Below, one piece after another: positions 59,049-64,000 of a DNA stretch of 64,000 bases (positions are counted from its first letter, which is position 1; every line of letters begins with the position of its first letter). The notes under the pieces were generated by a model that had not been told where the DNA came from, searched no databases, and saw only the letters and a list, made by a program, of their open reading frames with translations. This stretch comes from Demequina zhanjiangensis. GTDB taxonomy: Bacteria; Actinomycetota; Actinomycetes; Actinomycetales; Demequinaceae. Location of the stretch: contig NZ_JAUHPV010000005.1 in NCBI RefSeq assembly GCF_030418315.1, forward strand, positions 62,001 through 126,000, given 5' to 3'. Made by a program: the position numbers and the translations under genes.

Positions 59049-61108
59049 CGGATGGACTCCAGGGATTCACGTGCCTTCGCAGCGACGTTCTCCGCGGTGA
59101 AGCCGTACTTCTTGAGGAGCAGACCGCCGGAGGCGGACTCGCCGAAGTGGTCGACGCCCACGATCCGGCCGGCGTCGCCGACGAGCTCGCGCCAGCCGAG
59201 CGGGGAGCCTGCCTCCACCGAGACACGGGCCTTCACCTCGGCGGGGATGACGGACTCCTGGTAGGCGGCGTCCTGGCGCGCGAAGCGCTCACGCGACGGC
59301 ATCGAGATGACGCGGGCCTTCACTCCGTCGGCTGCGAGCAGGTCGCGGGCGCCGAGAGCGACCGAGACCTCGGAGCCGGTGGCGAGCAGCAGCACGTCGG
59401 CGTCCTCGTCGCCGCCTGCGATGACGTAGGCGCCCTTGTCGACGCCCTCGGCCGAGGTGCCCTCGAGCGTCGGCACGTTCTGTCGCGTGAGGATGATCGC
59501 CGAGGGGCGGTCAGTGGTCTCGAGGATGGCCTTCCATGCGTATGCGGTCTCGTTCGCGTCCGCCGGGCGGATCACGTCGAGGCCGGGGATCGCGCGCAGC
59601 GTCGCGACGTGCTCGATCGGCTGGTGGGTGGGGCCGTCCTCGCCCAGGCCGACGGAGTCGTGGGTCCAGACGAACGTCGTGGGGATCTGCATCAGGGCTG
59701 CGAGGCGGACCGACGCGCGCATGTAGTCGGAGAACACGAGGAACGTGCCGCCGTACACACGGGTCAGGCCGTGCAGCGTGATCCCGTTCAGGATCGTGCC
59801 CATGCCGAACTCACGGATGCCGAAGTGGAGCGTGCGGCCGTACCAGTCGCCGTCGGGGAACGACTTGGTGGAACGGTGGGGAGGCAGGAACGAGGGCTCG
59901 CCGCCCATCGTGGTGTTGTTGGAGCCCGCGAGGTCAGCCGAGCCGCCCCAGAGCTCGGGGAGCACGGGAGCGAGCGCCGTGAGCACCTTGCCGGAGGCCG
60001 AACGCGTGGCGACCGAGCCGCCCACCTCGAACTCGGGAAGCGCGGTCTCCCAGCCCTCAGGGAGCGAACGGGTGAGGAGGCGCTCCAGCAGTGCTGCGCG
60101 CTCAGGGTTCTCGTCCTCCCAGCGCGCGAACATGGCGTTCCAGTCGGAGTGCGCCTGCTGGCCACGGTCCTTGACCTGGTGCATGTGCGCGAGGATCTCG
60201 GGTTCGACGGTGAAGCTCGCCTCGGGGTCGAAGTCGAGCACCTTCTTGAGCGCGGCGACCTCGTCGCCACCGAGCGCGGAGCCGTGAACGCCGCCGGTGT
60301 TCTGCTTGGTCGGCGCGGGCCACCCGATGATCGTGCTGAGCGCGATGAACGACGGCTTGCCGGTCTCGGCCTTGGCGGCCTCGAGGGCCTCGTAGAGGGC
60401 CTCCGGGTTCTCGTGGTAGCCGTCGGGCGTGACCCAGTCGACGCGCTGCGTGTGCCAGCCGTAGGCCTCGTAGCGCTTGAGGACGTCCTCGGTGAACGCG
60501 ACGTCGGTCTCGTGCTCGATCGAGATCTTGTTGTCGTCCCAGATCACGATGAGGTTGCCGAGCTCCTGGGTGCCGGCGAGCGACGAGGCCTCGTGCGACA
60601 CGCCCTCCTGGAGGTCGCCGTCCGAGGCGATCACGAAGATGTGGTGGTCGAAGGGCGACGTGCCGGGCGCAGCCTCGGGGTCGAGCAGTCCGCGCTCACG
60701 GCGCGAGGCCATGGCCATGCCGACGGACGAGGCGATGCCGGAGCCGAGCGGGCCGGTCGTGATCTCGACGCCGTCGGTGTGGCCGTACTCGGGGTGTCCG
60801 GGGGTCTTCGAGCCCTCCGTGCGGAGCGACTTCAGGTCGTCGAGCGACAGGTCGTAGCCGGAGGCGAACAGCTGCAGGTAGAGCGTCAGCGAGGAGTGAC
60901 CGGCGGACAGCACGAAGCGGTCGCGACCCAGCCAGGACGAGTCAGCGGGGTCGTGGCGCATGACGTTCTGGAAGAGCAGGTAGGCGGCGGGCGCGAGCGA
61001 CATCGCGGTCCCGGGGTGGCCGTTACCCACCTTCTCGACGGCGTCGGCCGCAAGCACCCTGAGGGTGTCGACGGCGCGGTGGTCAGCAGCGGTCCAGTTG
61101 AGGCTCAC
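59045..61108 (-). CDS. tkt: Transketolase
   Basis: 687 residues from the GTG at 61108, supported by GGAG five bases upstream. Another GTG at 61147 is in frame but abuts the TAGGCT box and would lie before the transcript start. ThDP enzyme of the non-oxidative branch: VEKVGNGHPGTAMSLAPA, the ThDP motif IASDGDLQEGVSHEASSLAG with IVIWDDNKIS, and the pyrimidine-domain block FVWTHDSVGLGEDGPTHQP. First gene of tkt-pgi-zwf-opcA-pgl. Confidence 0.97.
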   Translation of the reverse strand: MSLNWTAADHRAVDTLRVLAADAVEKVGNGHPGTAMSLAPAAYLLFQNVMRHDPADSSWLGRDRFVLSAGHSSLTLYLQLFASGYDLSLDDLKSLRTEGSKTPGHPEYGHTDGVEITTGPLGSGIASSVGMAMASRRERGLLDPEAAPGTSPFDHHIFVIASDGDLQEGVSHEASSLAGTQELGNLIVIWDDNKISIEHETDVAFTEDVLKRYEAYGWHTQRVDWVTPDGYHENPEALYEALEAAKAETGKPSFIALSTIIGWPAPTKQNTGGVHGSALGGDEVAALKKVLDFDPEASFTVEPEILAHMHQVKDRGQQAHSDWNAMFARWEDENPERAALLERLLTRSLPEGWETALPEFEVGGSVATRSASGKVLTALAPVLPELWGGSADLAGSNNTTMGGEPSFLPPHRSTKSFPDGDWYGRTLHFGIREFGMGTILNGITLHGLTRVYGGTFLVFSDYMRASVRLAALMQIPTTFVWTHDSVGLGEDGPTHQPIEHVATLRAIPGLDVIRPADANETAYAWKAILETTDRPSAIILTRQNVPTLEGTSAEGVDKGAYVIAGGDEDADVLLLATGSEVSVALGARDLLAADGVKARVISMPSRERFARQDAAYQESVIPAEVKARVSVEAGSPLGWRELVGDAGRIVGVDHFGESASGGLLLKKYGFTAENVAAKARESLESIR

Positions 61109-61147
61109 GGAAACTCCAGTGGCAGATGTATCGACTATGACGTCCAC

Positions 61148-61153
61148 AGCCTA
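61148..61153 (-). promoter_or_regulatory. Probable -10 box (TAGGCT) for the tkt operon
   Basis: TAGGCT on the minus strand predicts transcription from about 61141, giving a leader of about 33 bases with the GGAG site before GTG 61108. This decides the tkt start. Confidence 0.5.
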
Positions 61154-61281
61154 GTAGCCGCCCGGGGCGGTCGTTGGCATGGGATGTCTCGGCAACAAGG
61201 GACGGGCGTCAGGTGTTCCTCCGAGTCCGGGGAAGGCGGTGGGAGGTAGGACGGAGGTCCCAACCTGGTCCCGGTGCGGCT

Positions 61282-61287
61282 TAGGAT
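61282..61287 (+). promoter_or_regulatory. Probable -10 box (TAGGAT) for leaderless ctaB
   Basis: TAGGAT ends six bases before the ctaB ATG, in the 185-base divergent gap with tkt. Confidence 0.5.
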
Positions 61288-61293
61288 GGACAC

Positions 61294-62256
61294 ATGCCAC
61301 AGCCAGCCGCCGTCGTGTCGGATGTCCCTGCCCCGGCAGTGCCGCGCTGGCTGCTCGCGACACGGGTGGCCAAGGCGTACGTCGCGCTGACGAAGCCCCG
61401 CATCATCGAGCTGCTGCTCGTGACGACGCTCCCCGCGATGGTGCTCGCCGCCGACGGCTGGCCGTCGCTCGGACTCGTCGCGGCGACCCTCTTCGGCGGA
61501 TACCTGTCCGCCGGCAGCGCGAACGCGTTCAACTGCTACATCGACCGCGACATCGACGCGCTCATGAAGCGTACGCGCAACCGTCCGCTCGTGACGGGCG
61601 AGGTCTCCGAGCGCGGCGCGCTCGTGTTCGCTTGGGTCCTCGGCGTGGTCAGCACGGCGTGGTTCCTCGTGGTCATCGGCTCGGTGCTCGCGACGGTGCT
61701 GTCGGTGCTCGCGATCCTGGGCTACGTCGTCGGCTACACGCTGATCCTGAAGCGCCGCACGGCACAGAACATCGTGTGGGGCGGCATCGCCGGATGCATG
61801 CCCGCGCTCATCGGGTGGGCCGCTGTGACGGACTCGCTCGCATGGGAGCCGTTCCTGCTGTTCCTCATCGTGTTCTTCTGGACTCCGCCGCACTACTGGC
61901 CGCTGTCCATGAAGTTCCGCAAGGACTACGCGCACGCCGAGGTGCCGATGCTCCCGGTCGTGGCTCCCACCCGGCGCGTGGCGATCGAGATGATCGCGTA
62001 CGCCGTCGCGATGGTGGTGACCAGCCTGGTGCTGGTGCCCGTCGGCGGCATGACGTGGGTCTATCTCGCGGCCGCCGCAGGCGCCGGAGTCTGGTTCCTC
62101 AACGGATGCATCCAGCTGTACCGCCGCTCGCAGCGCGGAGAGTCGAAGCTGCGCGAGATGCGGTTGTTCAGGGAGTCGATCGTCTACCTGACCGTGGTCT
62201 TCGCGGCCGTGCTGGTCGATCCGTTCCTCCCGGATGCTCTGACGGTCTGGGGCTGA
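61294..62256 (+). CDS. ctaB: Protoheme IX farnesyltransferase CtaB
   Basis: 320 residues, about nine membrane helices. It attaches a farnesyl group to heme B to make heme O for cytochrome oxidase. The prenyl-diphosphate motif [20 protein letters not shown] holds the DxxxD pair, and the second conserved block is [14 protein letters not shown]. Divergence from tkt is a conserved actinobacterial layout. It ends two bases before xerD. Confidence 0.96.
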   Translation: MPQPAAVVSDVPAPAVPRWLLATRVAKAYVALTKPRIIELLLVTTLPAMVLAADGWPSLGLVAATLFGGYLSAGSANAFNCYIDRDIDALMKRTRNRPLVTGEVSERGALVFAWVLGVVSTAWFLVVIGSVLATVLSVLAILGYVVGYTLILKRRTAQNIVWGGIAGCMPALIGWAAVTDSLAWEPFLLFLIVFFWTPPHYWPLSMKFRKDYAHAEVPMLPVVAPTRRVAIEMIAYAVAMVVTSLVLVPVGGMTWVYLAAAAGAGVWFLNGCIQLYRRSQRGESKLREMRLFRESIVYLTVVFAAVLVDPFLPDALTVWG

Positions 62257-62257
62257 G

Positions 62258-63178
62258 GTGCTCGCAGGCCAGCGTGAGGGCTATCTCGCCCACCTGGCCG
62301 TCGAACGCGGTCTGAGCGACAACACGCTCGCGGCCTACCGCCGTGACCTTGCGCGTTACGAGTCCTTCCTCGGCTCGCGTGGCCTCGACTCGCTGTCCTC
62401 AGTGGGCAGATCGGACGTGGCCGACTTCGCCCAGGCGCTCGGCACCGGAGCCGATGGAGGCAAGGCGCTCGCACCGTCGTCGGCGTCGCGCGTGGTCGTG
62501 GCGGTGCGCGGCTGGCATCGGTTCGCCGTGCAGGAGGGGTGGGCGGTCGACGACCCCTCGCTCCAGGTCAAGCCCCGCGCCGTCCCGAAGCGTCTCCCCA
62601 AGGCGATCGCGACAGATCAGGTGGCGGCCATCCTCGAGGCGTCGTCGACGGGGGAGGGGGTCGCTCCACTCCGGGATCGCGCGCTTCTCGAGCTCGTCTA
62701 CGCCACGGGCGCCCGCATCTCCGAGGCTGTCGGCCTGGACGTGGACGATGTGTCGCTCGAGCCGGGCGTGGAGGCGGTGCTCCTGAGGGGCAAGGGCCGC
62801 AAGGAGCGCGTGGTGCCGGTGGGTGGCATGGCCGTCGACGCGCTGGACGCCTACCTGGTCCGTGCCCGATCGGGGCTCGCGGCCCACGGCAAGGGCGACG
62901 CGGCGCTGTTCCTCAACTCTCGCGGGGGCAGGCTCTCGCGTCAGAGCGCATGGTCGATCCTGCGTGCCGCAGCCGAGCGTGCAGGGGTGCCGGACGTGAG
63001 CCCCCACACCTTGCGTCACTCGTTCGCGACCCATCTGCTCTCGGGCGGCGCCGACGTGCGCGTGGTCCAGGAGCTGCTCGGGCACGCCTCCGTGACCACG
63101 ACGCAGGTGTACACCCTGGTCACACGCGATTCGTTGAGAGAGGCGTACGTCCTCGCTCACCCGCGCGCCCGCGACTGA
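62258..63178 (+). CDS. xerD: Tyrosine recombinase XerD
   Basis: 306 residues from GTG. With XerC it resolves chromosome dimers at dif. SAM-like core-binding N-terminal domain (about 1-95), then the catalytic domain with Arg ([11 protein letters not shown]), Lys ([11 protein letters not shown]), His-x-x-Arg ([12 protein letters not shown]), His ([13 protein letters not shown]) and Tyr nucleophile. The position before parA, which elsewhere leads into scpA-scpB, identifies it as the housekeeping XerD rather than a phage integrase. No dif-like site was recognised nearby. Confidence 0.95.
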   Translation: MLAGQREGYLAHLAVERGLSDNTLAAYRRDLARYESFLGSRGLDSLSSVGRSDVADFAQALGTGADGGKALAPSSASRVVVAVRGWHRFAVQEGWAVDDPSLQVKPRAVPKRLPKAIATDQVAAILEASSTGEGVAPLRDRALLELVYATGARISEAVGLDVDDVSLEPGVEAVLLRGKGRKERVVPVGGMAVDALDAYLVRARSGLAAHGKGDAALFLNSRGGRLSRQSAWSILRAAAERAGVPDVSPHTLRHSFATHLLSGGADVRVVQELLGHASVTTTQVYTLVTRDSLREAYVLAHPRARD

Positions 63179-63202
63179 CAGACCGTCACGAAACGGTAAC
63201 CT
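63175..63202 (+). promoter_or_regulatory. Possible promoter for leaderless parA
   Basis: CTGACA (63175-63180), 16-base spacer, TAACCT (63197-63202), which ends six bases before the parA GTG. The -35 overlaps the xerD stop. Confidence 0.45.
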
Positions 63203-63208
63203 GATGCG

Positions 63209-64000
63209 GTGACCGACTACCCCGAGCCCAAGCCCCTGACCAGCCACGGGCCTGCACGCGTCGTGGCCCTCTGCAACCAGAAGGGCGGGGTCGGCAAGAC
63301 GACCACCTCGGTCAATCTCGCCGCGGCGCTCGCCGAGTACGGCCGACGGGTGCTGCTCGTGGACTTCGATCCGCAGGGCGCGGCCTCCGCGGGTCTGGGC
63401 ATCAACTCCAACGACCTCAAGACCACGGTGTACGACCTGCTGATGCGCTCGGACGTGAAGACCGCTGACGTGATCATGAGCACGCCCTACGAGAACCTCG
63501 ACCTGCTGCCCGCGAACATCGACCTGTCCGCGGCCGAGGTCCAGCTGGTGGGCGAGGTGGCGCGCGAGAGCGCGCTCGCGCGGGCGCTCAGGGATGTGGT
63601 CGACGACTACGACGTCGTCCTGATCGACTGCCAGCCGTCGCTGGGCCTTCTCACGGTGAACGCCCTGGTGGCGGCGCATGGCGTGCTGATCCCCCTCGCC
63701 TGCGAGTACTTCGCGATGCGTGGCGTGGCGTTGCTCGTCGACACGATCAAGAAGGTGCAGGACCGGCTGAACCCGCGTCTCACGATGGACGGCATCGTGC
63801 CCACGATGTACGACGCGCGCACTCTGCACTCGCAGGAGGTCGTCGAGCGGGTCCGTGACGCCTTCGGTGATCGCGTGACGGAGACCATGATCGCGCGCAC
63901 CGTGAAGTTCCCTGACGCGACCGTCGCCGCCGAGCCGATCCTCACGTTCGCGCCGTCGCACTCAGGCTCGGAGTCGTACCGTCAGCTCGCGCGCGAGCTG
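63209..64000 (+). CDS. parA: ParA/Soj-family ATPase, N-terminal part (3' end outside window)
   Basis: 264 residues visible, running off the window. From GTG 63209: deviant Walker A CNQKGGVGKTTTSVNLAA, Walker A' VLLVDFDPQGAAS and Walker B VVLIDCQPSLGLLTVNAL. The ParA-type ATPase next to xerD normally precedes scpA and scpB, so it probably belongs to the SMC-ScpAB segregation set rather than the origin-linked parAB pair. No parS site was seen. Confidence 0.93.
   Translation, partial: MTDYPEPKPLTSHGPARVVALCNQKGGVGKTTTSVNLAAALAEYGRRVLLVDFDPQGAASAGLGINSNDLKTTVYDLLMRSDVKTADVIMSTPYENLDLLPANIDLSAAEVQLVGEVARESALARALRDVVDDYDVVLIDCQPSLGLLTVNALVAAHGVLIPLACEYFAMRGVALLVDTIKKVQDRLNPRLTMDGIVPTMYDARTLHSQEVVERVRDAFGDRVTETMIARTVKFPDATVAAEPILTFAPSHSGSESYRQLAREL

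Noticed and set aside
63179..64000. Origin-proximal parAB/parS region
   Set aside because: No parS-like TGTTTCACGTGAAACA repeat is present, and xerD directly upstream points to the scpAB-linked ParA instead.

Overview
The window is a dense, high-GC chromosomal segment of an actinomycete. The Pup-ligation genes, RbpA, WhiA, OpcA, a PdtaR-type ANTAR regulator and the xerD-parA pair are all actinobacterial hallmarks. The gene order and many GTG starts fit the order Micrococcales best (inference; no 16S or marker search was possible). I see no insertion sequence, prophage, CRISPR array or foreign island. It is mostly core genome with compact operons, many joined by 4-base stop/start overlaps.

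Layout. 1-5113: the end of trmI, then arc, dop, pup and pafA, a complete pupylation set with no prcA/prcB between pup and pafA. 5167-17330: an FKBP-like lipoprotein, hisF, a heterodimeric ABC exporter, hisI, trpE, three small membrane proteins, trpCBA and lgt. 17449-24878: glutamate synthase gltBD and pyruvate kinase. 25001-26356: methylglyoxal synthase, an odd tRNA with a CAA anticodon, and pdtaR. 26641-32050: a branched-chain amino-acid ABC system split into a binding-protein gene and a convergent livHMGF operon. 32152-40756: a thioesterase, polA, pfkA, rpsA, coaE and uvrB. 40782-49918: terC, a YciI-like gene, uvrA, uvrC, rapZ, yvcK and whiA. 50090-54204: gap, pgk, tpiA, secG, rbpA and a SelW-like gene. 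54282-61108 (minus): tkt-pgi-zwf-opcA-pgl, without transaldolase. 61294-64000: ctaB, xerD and the start of parA.

Functionally the segment joins central carbon flow (pfkA, gap-pgk-tpiA, pyk, a methylglyoxal branch and the pentose phosphate operon), nitrogen and amino-acid metabolism (gltBD, his, trp, liv), excision repair (uvrA, uvrB, uvrC, polA, with a perfect SOS box before uvrA) and protein tagging.

The most interesting points are these: a pupylation locus apparently uncoupled from a proteasome (Pup ends in GGE, ARC lacks the docking tail, no prcBA); a CAA-anticodon tRNA with a 5-nt class I variable loop, although bacterial tRNA-Leu is normally class II; a repeated leaderless promoter layout in which a TANNNT box ends 6-7 bases before the start codon; three places where a TAG stop codon also begins that box; and clustered inverted repeats upstream of the liv binding-protein gene. 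No wholly new multi-gene system is evident.
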